Notes: generated by a model not told the origin, from the letters alone. 64,000 nucleotides of DNA from Corbicula japonica (GCA_038501625.1 JAZAYU010000001.1:4216001-4280000); one strand, 5' to 3'; numbered from the stretch's first letter, positions 22,704-32,729 are shown. Program-made: numbers and translations.

Positions 22704-23129
22704 ATGTTTTCTGGAACCAACCACCTTTTCCTATATCGCGTGTTGCGCCCTGATGAGGATCCTGCACGAGGCATTGAAGCTGAAGACCTCTTTTCTTCAA
22801 CAAGTATCAGTGACCATGTGGCTTATGGTACCACGTATTGTTCCAAATATAAATCCACGATTTCTGACGAAGACACGGCCATTGACTTTGCCGAAATGGG
22901 ATTGCAACACGGTGACCCGTCTCCTAAACGAATCGTTACTATTTATGTTGAGAAGTTGAAGAAAGTCCCAGGAATACGTATTATAGATCTTACAAATGAT
23001 TATATGCTGCAATTGCACTGCGGGGACAACGACAGAGCTCTTCGTTTCCATTCGAATTGGGACGAGGTACTTGTAACCGGAAAAATAACAGCTTCATGCA
23101 TAATCAAAGTTCACAAAATAGAGCGATGA
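22704..23129 (+). CDS. ART-like small protein, subfamily B, intact (141 aa)
   Basis: A 141-residue protein starting MFSGTNHLFLYRVLRPDED (Arg12), with SISDHVAYGT, SKYKSTISDED (Ser51-Thr52), KRIVTIYVE, GIRIIDLTND, DNDRALRF and WDEVLVTGKITA (Glu121). The Arg and Glu positions match subfamily A. The S-T-S motif is changed to S-T-I, and the residue before it is Lys rather than Ile, so if the triad is catalytic this copy may be altered. The ATG at 22704 follows a conserved acceptor by six bases. AATAAA lies about 108 bases after the stop. It is the only full-length subfamily B copy; its sisters at 12343 and 3619 are broken. It is convergent with the subfamily A copies at 26.3 kb (broken) and 29.3 kb (intact). 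Function unknown. Confidence 0.78.
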   Translation: MFSGTNHLFLYRVLRPDEDPARGIEAEDLFSSTSISDHVAYGTTYCSKYKSTISDEDTAIDFAEMGLQHGDPSPKRIVTIYVEKLKKVPGIRIIDLTNDYMLQLHCGDNDRALRFHSNWDEVLVTGKITASCIIKVHKIER

Positions 23130-23236
23130 TATAAAAGTTATCTTTATCGATTTAGAAACAAAACAGTTCACGTTTGAAGGACTAGATTTCTGTCTTTAAA
23201 TAGTTAGCATATATTGGTGTTTGAAAAGTCTTATGT

Positions 23237-23242
23237 AATAAA
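23237..23242 (+). promoter_or_regulatory. Polyadenylation signal AATAAA
   Basis: AATAAA in TTATGTAATAAACTTC, 108 bases after the stop of the 22704-23129 gene. The sister pseudogene has TTATGTAAGAAACTAT at the same place. Confidence 0.55.
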
Positions 23243-23729
23243 CTTCTATTTTAATTTCTTGAAAGTTTAATTGAACTCAATTAAGCCGTTAGACAGTTAT
23301 GAATAATTTGAAAGTGCAATGACGACGAGTAAGTACATAAACTTACGATCGACCTTTGCTGGGAAGCATGATGAACAGTACGAATTTCAAGCGTTGCTCG
23401 TAGTTAAAGTTTAGCCTAACGCTACAGCTTAATCAGTTATATCAGTTATCATATCGAAACGTAACTATGTACCACGTTTTAATGTCCATCTTAATTTAAC
23501 CTCATTATGCAAAATTTTAATCTTAAATCTTTATCAACAATCAAAAGGTTTTGTTTGAGCACTATGGCGGCTGTTGAACGTTATGCTAACTTTTAATAAT
23601 CTTTGCATTTTACATACATTCAATTACCCAAACACTCGCATGTACATTAAGTACTACATAGACATTGCGTTTGTTTTATGCATTTTCTGGTACTAAAATT
23701 GGACATTTAATATGTTCAATTAATCATTC

Positions 23730-24610
23730 ATCTGTCCCATTCTTTTTGCGAAGTTAATGATACAATACATATTGCGACAAAACCATGTCTGAATGTTAAA
23801 ATTAAGATATACTATTTGATGTTTAAGAAGCTTTTTGCACACCAATTACAGGATACAGCTATTACTCCTACAATGAAGGTCCAAAATATAAAATAATACA
23901 ACTAAAATCATGAAAATCGGTGTGTATTGCTAATGCCTATTTCTGTCTTGTGCATAGTAATGTTCCTTGAATGTGGCTGCATTTTCTGCGGCGGAGCAAT
24001 ATAATACATATTAATCTCAACACGACAGGTTTTCTTCAAAGAAGAAATATAGCAGTAAGATGGGTTTACTTATCAAAATATAAAAACTTCAAGAGATGAA
24101 CAAAATGAAAAGGTGAGTTCACATGACAAGACAATGTGCAAGGTAACAAGGTAAACATTAGCCATTATTAACTGACGGTTTGTAATACTTTTTCTTAAGA
24201 ATATAATTATATGTGGTCTAATGGCAGAGTAATTTAGATACTCTTTAGAGACAATGGAATCATCTGCAACATTTAATATGCATTAAGCATTAGATGACTT
24301 GTAATGGGTTGGCGCTGGATGTTGCATTTTCAAGGAACGTCAGTCATCAACCAGATTAGCTACATACTTTGTTATACTATGAAAGTTCCATAATCGCATT
24401 AGCATGTGTGGGAAAAATGGAAAGTTTATTTACGTTATCTATATTTATTGAGAGTGACAGGGGCCACCGCGCAAATATGATGATTGTAAAACACTTCACA
24501 TTATTGATCCCTTATTCTGATCATAGAACACAACTGAAGAATGCCGATTTTTTATACATGTAAGCAATAATTATGACAATAATCCCTCGTTTTATAATTA
24601 ACATTACATT
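23730..24610. other. No gene seen
   Basis: AT-rich spacer; the ORF at 24369-24563 has no recognisable motif. Confidence 0.35.
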
Positions 24611-24619
24611 ATTTAATTA

Positions 24620-25690
24620 TTTAGATTTTGGCTTAAGGACAGGATAAGTACTTTCATAAAGTTATTGACAACATTATGTTTCATATTAAGACATCTGAAA
24701 GGGGCATAACTTAAAATTCGTGAATCAAATGTTATCATTTTTGTTGTCATAAATGGATTTCTCCATGTAGATGACATATCCCCAGTATTTAGTTAATAGC
24801 ACAGGTATTTTCACAAAGTTAAAGGCAACATTAAATTTCATATAAAAGTCATTTGAAAGGGGATATAACTTAAAAAGGTGGAACATGAGTTAATTCGTGT
24901 TGTAATGCTAGTATACGACTTTGTTCGTGCAGAAAAAGTGAAATATGCATATCAGGAATGGCCACATCCAGCAGACACAGCCTCCTCACACAGCCAAAAA
25001 GTAGAGAGGAAAAGGGAGCATGTTGTACAATAATCAGTTTCAAAATGGACACCACAAACAATTAACGAAAGTGAGAACCCGAAGCGTCACCGCCTTGGAA
25101 CGGTCAGTGGCAAATCAAATTGCTACTGGGGGTTTAAACCAGGTTCTAGGGTGCACCAACCTCACACTTGCCCCAACAGGTTCTCGTATCACAAAACAAG
25201 TACAAGTTGTCTTTGTGAAATAACTCTAACCAACCCATCGGCTCAACAATGTTGCATGCAAAAGCACACAAACATATAATACATAAGAAGCTAATATCAT
25301 TGATAAGCCAAAGGGCGAGTACTCGAGTTATCAATTTGTGTTGTAACAAACGGATTTGCCCATGCAGATGACATATTCCACTTGTAAGGTTAATTGGAAA
25401 AGTACTTTCACAAAGGTATAGACAACATGAAGTTTCAAGTCACCTGAATGGGAAATAACTCCACAAATGGTGGAACAATAGTTATCATTCTTGTTGTCAC
25501 AGTTGCCTTTGTTTATGAATATGATGTTTTTCAAGTACATAGGTACTAGGACAAGTGTAATTTCAAAGTTATAAACAAAGTTAAGTTTCAAATTAATATT
25601 AAAGTTAGAGGACTACTGGACGACGCCGCCACCTCAGTCACCGACGCCGCCGTAGGAAAATTAGATAACGATGTGTCTACATGCTATCGC
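24620..25690 (-). mobile_element. Tandem-core HINE-like element split by a PLE tail
   Basis: About four copies of a roughly 150-160-bp unit carry GATGACATAT(T/C)CC, AGTACTTTCA, AAAGTTAT and GACAACAT followed by TCATAT. Two copies lie before 24930 and two after 25326. They are interrupted by an antisense PLE tail. After the last unit comes a GC-rich end, ACTGGACGACGCCGCCACC through GCGACACAAATCG. The layout resembles the 17-18.6 kb HINE, but the core sequence is unrelated and the terminal hairpin is unclear. Confidence 0.6.
24935..25325 (-). repeat. PLE tail, antisense
   Basis: Reads TATGCATATCAGGAATGGCC, CAGCAGACACAGCCTCC, GAAAGTGAGAACCCG, CCAGGTTCTAGGGTGC, CAACAGGTTCTCGTATC, AACCCATCGGCTCAAC and ends in GGGCGAGTACTC. 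It is one of the best-preserved tails in the window, so it is a relatively young insertion into the tandem-core element. Confidence 0.8.
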
Positions 25691-25978
25691 AGGCGACACA
25701 AATCGCACAATCATTTTTAACGTTCGATCTGAAGTTGTGATTTATATAGCTAAATAAAGTAGTTAATATAGTTAAAGAAAACAAATTTTGTGATATTCCA
25801 TTCTATTTTTACTTCCAAATTTCTTTATAGCATTTCGTTTCAAAATATAATAATTATCCTAAAAAAGTTTTATGCCGAAATCCAAACGACAAATTATAGT
25901 ATAAGAAAAAAGAATATAAAAACAACGTCTGTCAAGAACAAAAAACATAATATGTTTAGCTAAAACTTCAACTACATC

Positions 25979-26316
25979 CGACAATATCAACTGCTGGTAA
26001 TGCTCCTAAACTCGGCACTTCATAGTATTGTCTTGTTGTCTTGCACAGTTTAGTGTTCTTTTAAAGTTTGGAATAAATTTATTCCTTACGTTAAGTTATA
26101 TCAGACTTATTACATTTAGATTTAGGCCAGTATTGAGATTGTTTCGATTGAATTCCATTTTCCTTCGCCAACAAAACAGCAGAATGAGAAGCACCGGTTG
26201 AAAAAAATGAGAAGGAGTCATGCATTAAATAAATATGAAGTTGGATCCCTAATAACACCTTCGTCTGTTCTCTGTAAACGATATAGATACACATATGGTG
26301 AAATAAGTGAAGTCAT
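25979..26316 (-). pseudogene. ART-like small protein, subfamily A, degenerate
   Basis: From an ATG at 26316 on the minus strand the frame reads MTSLISPYVYLYRLQRTDEG, then stops at a TGA. Shifting frame recovers SFFSTGASHSAVLLAKENG, which matches the SQYISTSASY...A region of the intact copies. Another shift gives FIPNFKRTLNCARQ, matching LIPNSEKARNFA. The last shift gives YYEVPSLGALPAVDIVG, matching NEVLIVGTIPANAIV, with Leu replaced by Pro after EV. There are at least three frame breaks and several stops. It lies between the intact subfamily B gene at 22.7 kb and the intact A gene at 28.9 kb. Confidence 0.8.
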
Positions 26317-26329
26317 GATTTTCTTACCA

Positions 26330-26925
26330 AAATATTTAATATTATATTTAATGTTAAGCATTTAAAAAATTAAATTGGACAATTATTGTGACAAGAAGAC
26401 TTAGAGTAATGCGCATACATAACAAGCTCCAGAATGTCAATTTTAATATTCTTGTTAATTAAGCACCGTGAAAATGGTCATTAACTGAACATGAAATGGT
26501 AATTCTTTTATTCGGATACCCAACAACTAAAAAGATAAACAAACAAAACAGAGTTTAAAACCTACCATTGTAAACGCTTTTATTTAGATGCACATTATTT
26601 TGGAAATAGATTGTTTTGAGGAAACCCAGAGCGGTTTCCCATTAAACTTTCTTATCACAATGCGTACATTTACATAAAAACAGTGTTTAACATATTTTAA
26701 TTTAATAATTGATCTAGAATTTTAAAGAATCTGCACCTCTTATAAAATGTTTAGTGTTTATTAAGAAAATAATTAACAGTAAAGAAACCCTGGTCTTTTT
26801 TATATGCTTCGTTCCCTAGAGTTTCTTTATTGATAGAACTATCATAATACTCTATGTATAAAATTACATGTACAATCAACTATATTATCTTCAAATTGTT
26901 AACATTGATATGTTATATGATCCCC
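26330..26925. other. No gene seen
   Basis: AT-rich spacer with nothing recognisable. Confidence 0.4.
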
Positions 26926-26929
26926 CAGC

Positions 26930-27075
26930 CTGGGGTAAGGCGACGTGGCCAATGCAATTCAATTTCTGCATATGAACAGGATCATTCGAATCGAGCATGC
27001 AATATTCTAGAATTGTATTTTCCACGTACGGTGGCCATCGAAGTTCTCTTTTTATTTATTTCAAATTTATAATGG
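26930..27075 (+). repeat. Repeat family B fragment
   Basis: GGCGACGTGGCCAATGCAATT, GAACAGGATCATTCGAATCG and GGTGGCCATCGAAGTTC follow the order of the start of family B at 2100, with notable divergence. Confidence 0.5.
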
Positions 27076-27079
27076 TAAA

Positions 27080-27715
27080 AACAATTACTGAAACCCCAAA
27101 ATGTATACATAACATCACATTGAACTTACCAGTAGTAACTGACCTGGGAAACAAGCATGTAAATATGTTGTTATATTTAAGAAAAATACAAACAACACAT
27201 TATTTTGTTCTAATATTTGTCAAGTTTTTTAATTACTTTTTATTCATTAAGTACATAGATAACACAATATGCAATGAAATCATAACTCATATACAATTAG
27301 AAATAGTTTTCTACAATATTTGAGAAGATACAATCTTTATCTATAGTCAATATATAAGTACTTAAAGTTTATCTTTAATAATATTTAAATTGTTAGTCAT
27401 AGTTTCTAATATTCATAAATATTTGTTAAGGTATATTGTTCATAATATTACAATAGATCAATAAAATGTATTGTATTGATTAACTTAAATTGTTCACCAA
27501 TATTGACCTAATACAACTGCATTTGACCCTCTAGTCTGTAAACTCTGTTAACTTTACAATCAACTGCTAAATTGAAGGAAATGTATCAAATCAATTGTAA
27601 AGAGGTCAACACAAGCAATTGCTAAAAGTAAATACAGAAGTAAAGATTCATAGATTCGAATCCTGGTTTTACTATTTTTATTTGTTACATTTCAGTTTTA
27701 AAATTACCATTCGCT
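27080..27715. other. No gene seen
   Basis: Extremely AT-rich spacer; a 108-aa ORF at 26997-27323 overlaps the family B fragment and has low-complexity composition. Confidence 0.4.
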
Positions 27716-27717
27716 TT

Positions 27718-27779
27718 AAGCTTTTGCCTGAACACATAGATTAACGCCTTCATCCGATCTTAGTACGCGATGAAGATCA
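27718..27779 (-). pseudogene. ART-like exon scrap, subfamily A N-terminal segment
   Basis: About 60 bases match the minus-strand coding text at 8521-8579 of the intact gene (GATTAACG(C/T)CTTCATCCG and CTTAG(T/C)ACGCGAT). Translated, it covers only the RVLRSDEGVN region around the first Arg motif. No other part of the domain follows. It is a remnant of a further copy. Confidence 0.65.
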
Positions 27780-27994
27780 TGTTATGTGTGTTTAGTGAAA
27801 AGAGTGATATTTTGGGTTAAGACAGTAATATAATAATGGTTTATTGAAATTAAGTTTGTCTTTAGAATCTTATTATTTTTTGTTATCCAATGAAACCGTT
27901 TCTGAGTTCATTAGTATGGATGGTGGCAAAGTAAATATGTCTGATTCTATGTTGAAATATGGTTTTAAAAAGTTGGGTTTTGTTAAAAACAAAT

Positions 27995-28105
27995 AGAAAT
28001 ATGCTTATCAGGAAAAGCCACACACAAAAGACACAGCCTATACTTAACCCAAAGAGAGAGAGGAAAGAGAGCATGGGTTCATAAAATGATCAATTTGAAA
28101 TGATG
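27995..28105 (-). repeat. PLE tail fragment, antisense
   Basis: AATATGCTTATCAGGAAAAGCC, AAAAGACACAGCCTATAC and AGAGAGCATG in antisense tail order, covering the last 110 bp or so of the tail. Confidence 0.6.
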
Positions 28106-28369
28106 TTAAAGTTTCAACACTATCTCGAAGTTTACAACAACGTCGAAATAAATGTCAAGATATCACTGAACAAACGGTAAGGGACCTCAAAATAAAGCTA
28201 TAATATTAACAATACGGATAAAACATGGTTTGTGTGTAGTTTGACCTATAAATAACTAATGCCTTTTATTTTATGTTCATGTAATCAGTTAGTCTCTTGC
28301 TTTAAATATATACAATTTCATTTACGTCCAGTCATAAATTGAATACTCGTACAAGTGTTTTTGATGAAT

Positions 28370-28585
28370 GGGGAAAAGTGTGAGGTTGTTGCATCCTAGA
28401 AATTTAAAAACAAACATTTTTTTACTGACTGTTCAAAGGCGGTTCCCCCTTTGGGGTTCTCATTTTGTTGTTTGTGGTGTCCTTTTTGAGATGTGTAATT
28501 TTATTGACAGATGGTCTCTTTTTCGTGGTTTTTTTTTGACGTATGGATGTGGCCATTTGTGGTATGTATATTTCACTTTTTATCC
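28370..28585 (+). repeat. PLE tail remnant inside duplication A2
   Basis: Contains GTGTGAGGTTGTTGCATCC, GACTGTTCAAAGGCGG, GGGTTCTCATTTTGTTG and TGTGGTATGTATATTTCAC, matching the sense tail. The overlapping ORFs at 28368-28703 (+) and 28422-28664 (-) are products of this repeat. Confidence 0.65.
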
Positions 28586-28745
28586 ATATTGTCAATATGT
28601 TAAATGCTTGGCATGTATCGTAAGCAAACCAGTCAGTAGTTTTGTTGTTGTTCATGTTCACCATTACTTAGTATTATCTCCCAAATATTTTTCTGTACTT
28701 TAACCTTTGAACTAAAGTAAGTTACTTAAAGTAAAGCAAAAACTG

Positions 28746-28772
28746 GTTGTGATTTATTCTGTCCCAAGTTTT
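28746..28772 (-). promoter_or_regulatory. Candidate polyadenylation signals
   Basis: Minus-strand AATAAA hexamers flank AACTTGGGACAG, about 140 bases after the stop of the 28906-29325 gene. They are conserved with 14018-14041. Confidence 0.5.
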
Positions 28773-28905
28773 TATTCAAAATTTCTCTTTTAAATAACGT
28801 GCTAAGTGTATAACATCCATAATTCCAAAACCAGAACTTTACCACGCAATGTTCCTACTTGCATGAATAAAACTTTGTATCGCGTATCACTAACAAAACA
28901 TTTAT

Positions 28906-29325
28906 TTAGACTTTAACCACATGAACAATAGCGTTTGCCGGTATTGTTCCTACAATCAACACTTCATCATATTTCCTTGCAAAGTTTTGTGCTTTTTCAC
29001 TGTTTGGCATCAATTGATCCCTTATACCGGGATCAGTTAAGTCATAATATCTCACAGTGTTCTCTGGTATTCGGCTGGTATCGATTTTTGCGATTAATCT
29101 TCCGATTTCTTTGTAAGTGTGTCCTTTCGTTGCCCACTCTACGGCAGAATTATAAGAAGCGCTTGTTGAAATATACTGGGACCAGCATGAATAAGACCCA
29201 TTCTCTACAAAAGTTTCAACATTATATTGTGCAGTCGGATTCTTGGCAATTAATCCTCTTCTGAAGTCTTCGTCTGTTCTCAACACACGATAGAGATACT
29301 TGTACGGTGGTGTAAATGAAGGCAT
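28906..29325 (-). CDS. ART-like small protein, subfamily A, intact (139 aa)
   Basis: A 139-residue protein starting MPSFTPPYKYLYRVLR (Arg13), with SQYISTSASY (Ser53-Thr54-Ser55), IAKIDTSRIP, RYYDLTDPGI, LMPNSEKAQNFA and YDEVLIVGTIPA (Glu121). All three candidate R-S-E positions are kept at identical spacing to the 8188-8607 copy. It has no signal peptide or membrane helix. It is the duplicate of 14180-14593, with shared 3' flank and polyadenylation signals. Upstream on its strand TTTTGATAG may be a weak acceptor, so a 5' exon is possible. The long plus-strand ORF across 28935-29264 is a shadow. ADP-ribosyltransferase activity is an inference from motifs only; the family could also be a catalytically inert ART-like domain. 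Confidence 0.78.
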   Translation of the reverse strand: MPSFTPPYKYLYRVLRTDEDFRRGLIAKNPTAQYNVETFVENGSYSCWSQYISTSASYNSAVEWATKGHTYKEIGRLIAKIDTSRIPENTVRYYDLTDPGIRDQLMPNSEKAQNFARKYDEVLIVGTIPANAIVHVVKV

Positions 29326-29682
29326 CTTTTCCAGCTATCAAAATATTTATTACATTTTTTATTCTGTAAACATAATGTTAATAGGAGAACTACAAACGTC
29401 AGCGAAAATTGATACCGAAGTATCCTCATATTTAAAACAAGAAAAAAATCGGTGTGGTAGGGAAGACACGCGGTAAGTTGGTACATGAATATTAAGAAGA
29501 AAGGTATAGTATACATGCATGCTATAAATCGACGATATTTAATGGAAATTGAAAAACAAAACAACAACATTAAATTTGTGGCATTTATATTCAATTTCCC
29601 AAATATGAATAATAACATTTTAAAATATTTGTATTCATTGTATGAAACGTATAATTAGATAAATATAGAATATCATAACAGT

Positions 29683-29803
29683 ATGCATTCTGTAGGTTCG
29701 TATTTTTCAAGTTGGGTATGTAAACGATATCACGCGAGACCGAAGGTCAAGCATGATGTGGTTTACATACGCAACCAGAAATAATACGAACCTACATAAT
29801 ATG
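29683..29803. repeat. Imperfect palindrome, about 121 bp
   Basis: The left arm TATGCATTCTGTAGGTTCG, followed by TATTTTTCAAGTTGGGTATG, pairs with the right arm CATACGCAACCAGAAATAAT, followed by ACGAACCTACATAATATGC. The centre is about 29733-29753. It could be a short foldback MITE. No copies were noticed elsewhere in the window. Confidence 0.7.
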
Positions 29804-29804
29804 C

Positions 29805-30550
29805 ATATTGTCATATAATGTTCCTTTTATAATAAACTCTTCTCGCTTAAAACAGATTTAAGTATAGTATTTTAGTATATGACGTCACACAGAATACGGG
29901 AAGCAGCAAACAAAAGGACATTGTTCAATACGGAATTTATAATCTGACGAGTTGTATCAATTTTGCGGATGAACGATGCACTGTGCTAAAATCATTCATG
30001 GGTATATAATAAAATAATATTCAGCTTCAAACAAATTTGTTGAAGTGTGTCCTAATTGATTTGTGCATCCAAGTTATTTTTTAATTTGTCATAAAAGGCA
30101 CCCACAAAATTAACATTACAGAACATTTAATGTGTTGCGTAATAGCTTGTTAATAACACATAGGCACTAACGCGAAAAGGAACGCGCCATATTCTTGAAC
30201 CCATTTGAAGATAATGTCAAATGATGTTAAATTGTAAAATATCAAAATTTAACAAAGGAAAATAACATAGGGTGCTGTGTGAAATATTTCTTTTCGCGCA
30301 GAAAATTTTACAGACTTAGTGTCCTTTTAATTGATAGCCAAATTAGGAAAGGTAATTGCTATGGTTTAAAAAGTTGGAGACAATCAATTTTAATAGTTTA
30401 CCGGTAAAATACTTACCAGTCGGCTTATAATACTCGAAAAATCATCCAACAGATATAACTAGACATATACAACACCGAATATATATATACTCACATCATT
30501 GCGCAAGCATTATTTAAAGTTAAACTAAATCGGATTCCCAAATAACTTTA
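29805..30550. other. No gene seen
   Basis: AT-rich spacer; nothing recognisable. Confidence 0.4.
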
Positions 30551-30860
30551 TAAATATGGCTGCGACCAATCTATCTTCTAAATCTCTTTTTTAGAAAAAT
30601 TTAGTTTACACCAATGATGTTTGTAGAATATATCATTTTATTAATTTATAAAGCTGGGAAACCAAGCTAACTGTCTTCTAAATTTCTTTAGTTAGGAACG
30701 ATAATGTATGTACAATCATCAACAAACAATGAGCGTTGTTCATTATTAATTTAGCTGGGAAACCAAGTTAACTTTCTTCCAAATGTCATTTGTTGGGAAC
30801 TATAATGTATGTGCAATCATCAATGAACAATAAACGTGTGTTATCAGTAAATAAGCTGGA
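30551..30860. repeat. 101-bp tandem repeat, about three units
   Basis: AGCTGGGAAACCAAG occurs at 30652 and 30753, and AGCTGGAAAACCAG at 30854, giving a 101-bp period. Each unit also carries CTTC(T/C)AAAT and GATAATGTATGT(A/G)CAATCATCAA or a diverged form. The first unit is the most degraded. Confidence 0.8.
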
Positions 30861-30864
30861 AAAC

Positions 30865-32055
30865 CAGCATTAAAATGTAAATACAATTGAAGGAAAACCC
30901 GGTATCAGTCATATTCTATAAATAGATGATATCTTATATGAATTATGATATTTATGACGATGACCTTCGCTTATCTCAGTACTTGGCATTCACTTAAAAA
31001 TACAGTATGTTAGCATGATAAACAAAAATGGCATCAAAAACAAATGTTAAAAAGATTTAAAACGACAACATCGTGTGCGTTGTATGCATGTATGCATCAT
31101 TTTAAGCTTGGATTTGATATATAATGTCACACACAGTAAACCAATTGGACACTTTATCTGTTGAAAAAACACTAAATAAAACCATGTTTGCAAAACACAT
31201 TTGGATACTAAACCATATTTTAACTGTTTTGTCAATGAAGGACAAATGGGCATATAAATAAATTTGGTCTCGAAAATTGTTCTTCGAAACAGCTGACAAA
31301 GCTAAATTAATTATAGATCATGTGACAATGTCCAAATAGAATTTGTAAGGACTCTTCCGATTGGTCATGAAAACTGAGTCCATTTCTTGCCCGTACGACT
31401 GCTCATCAGACGAAGTCACGTGATACATAAAGACAAGTTGCAGTGACGAGGTGTTTATAATTTGTCAATGAGAATTTCAATGCATACCCCGTGTGCATTA
31501 AGTGTTTTGTGAAAGCGATGTTATGTACACTCATTTAAAGTTCTAACTCGTCATTTTTTCACGTTTAAATGTTTGTTAGTTTCATTTATTTCCTTTGTCA
31601 AGAAATGGTTGATAATCAACTGCATTGTCTTGGAATCAATTATTCAATATATTTTAATGTTTATAAATTGTTTTCTTAAATCAATTTCATTCCATTTACT
31701 TTTACCGCAGACACAAAATAATAAGTCAATCTCATAAAAATATATACAAAAAGTGACCGATTAGAAATTTCGATGAGTGTTGATAAGTGACGAATTTTTG
31801 TTGAAGCTTTTGTTTACATCCGTTTTCCCGCGTAAACGATTGTTTTCCGGCTGTAAATTGATGCGACTTGGTGATGAACTACAGAAAAACAAAGTTTGCG
31901 TGTTAGTTCCGTTGAGAAATCTAGAAAAAAAAATAGTTTGTAGAAAACAAAGATGTTCTATTTAATGAAAAGGGAATAGTACAGTCAAATACCAGCAAAC
32001 AGCAAATCAATGTCACTTATATTCAAGTATAGATTATAATGCAGAAAAGGTAGAA
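30865..32055. other. No gene seen
   Basis: AT-rich spacer. A 62-aa ORF at 31777-31965 has no recognisable motif and no splice context I trust. Confidence 0.35.
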
Positions 32056-32059
32056 ACTA

Positions 32060-32205
32060 GATTTGTTAAAATAGATGAAAATGGAACTTTGAAACCTCCG
32101 TACACGACAAATATGAAAATATTGCAGGCTCGGTTTGATTGAGCCTGTTCATGGGCAGTAATTGAAATACATATTACTGCCCGCGCCGCCTAGCTCCGAG
32201 CTGAG
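32060..32205 (-). repeat. Repeat family B fragment
   Basis: ACGACAAATATGAAAATATT, GCAGGCTCGGTTTGATTGAG, CCTGTTCATGGGCAGTAATTG and CGCGCCGCCTAG are the family B start in antisense. Confidence 0.75.
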
Positions 32206-32729
32206 CGCAACTCAATATTTAAATATTAAAATATATTTAAACATTTATAATAGTTATATCAAAGGATTCACCACTTATTTTCTGTTTATAAAAGCATCAT
32301 GGATTTTGGTTCCAAGAGGCACCCAAACTATCACAACACCTTTTTTGTGACGATCCTTTAATCTGTCAAACAAATTAACGTTACAATTTTAATATGATGA
32401 TTTTAAGCAAAAGTAAAGTAGTAGATTCGATAGTATAGAATGAGAAAGTAGAACAATATGTTTGGTTATTGTTATTATTGTCAATTATTTTGTCAATTCA
32501 TCACCGATATGACTGCAAGGTCTGCAAGGTCTGTACATACACATGTTCCGATTAAATATTACCATTTTCACCATTAACAGTTGTCACACATTTGCAAACA
32601 TGCTTTATCGTAAAATATATTATTAGAACATGGGACGTTACTTGTACGCTACTTATGAAGCTCTTACAATAACAGTTATATCCCATATTATATCGAGAAA
32701 TCTAGATCCATCAAATATCAGGAAACATC

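Larger units (their letters stand above)
22640..23720 (+). repeat. Segmental duplication B2 (partner 12265-13350)
   Basis: Same block as 12265-13350: upstream AACATCC...TATATTTTGTAC, the coding exon, then TTATCTTTATCGAT, AGAAACAAAACAGTTCAC, GGCGGCTGTTGAA and AAATTGGACATTTAATAT. This copy keeps the intact ORF and polyadenylation signal. Confidence 0.8.
28150..29330 (-). repeat. Segmental duplication A2 (partner 13460-14600)
   Basis: Same block as 13460-14600, with the coding exon at its high-coordinate end and a long shared 3' flank that includes a PLE tail remnant (28370-28585), TCCCAAGTTTTTATTCAAAAT and GTATCGCGTATCACTAAC. Confidence 0.8.

Noticed and set aside
22797..23051. 84-aa minus-strand ORF across the subfamily B gene
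   Set aside because: Shadow of 22704-23129. A similar shadow exists opposite the pseudogene at 12295-12549 only because the two loci are duplicates.
28368..28703. 111-aa plus-strand ORF and its antisense 80-aa partner
   Set aside because: Both lie in the PLE tail remnant of duplication A2, and the equivalent ORF is not kept at 13655-13860.
28935..29264. 109-aa plus-strand ORF
   Set aside because: Antisense shadow of the ART-like gene at 28906-29325.
3619..29325. Calling the ART-like family a pierisin-like toxin known from clams
   Set aside because: The shared features are limited to the general R-S-E layout. The proteins are far shorter, no lectin-like domain follows, and no secretion signal is seen.
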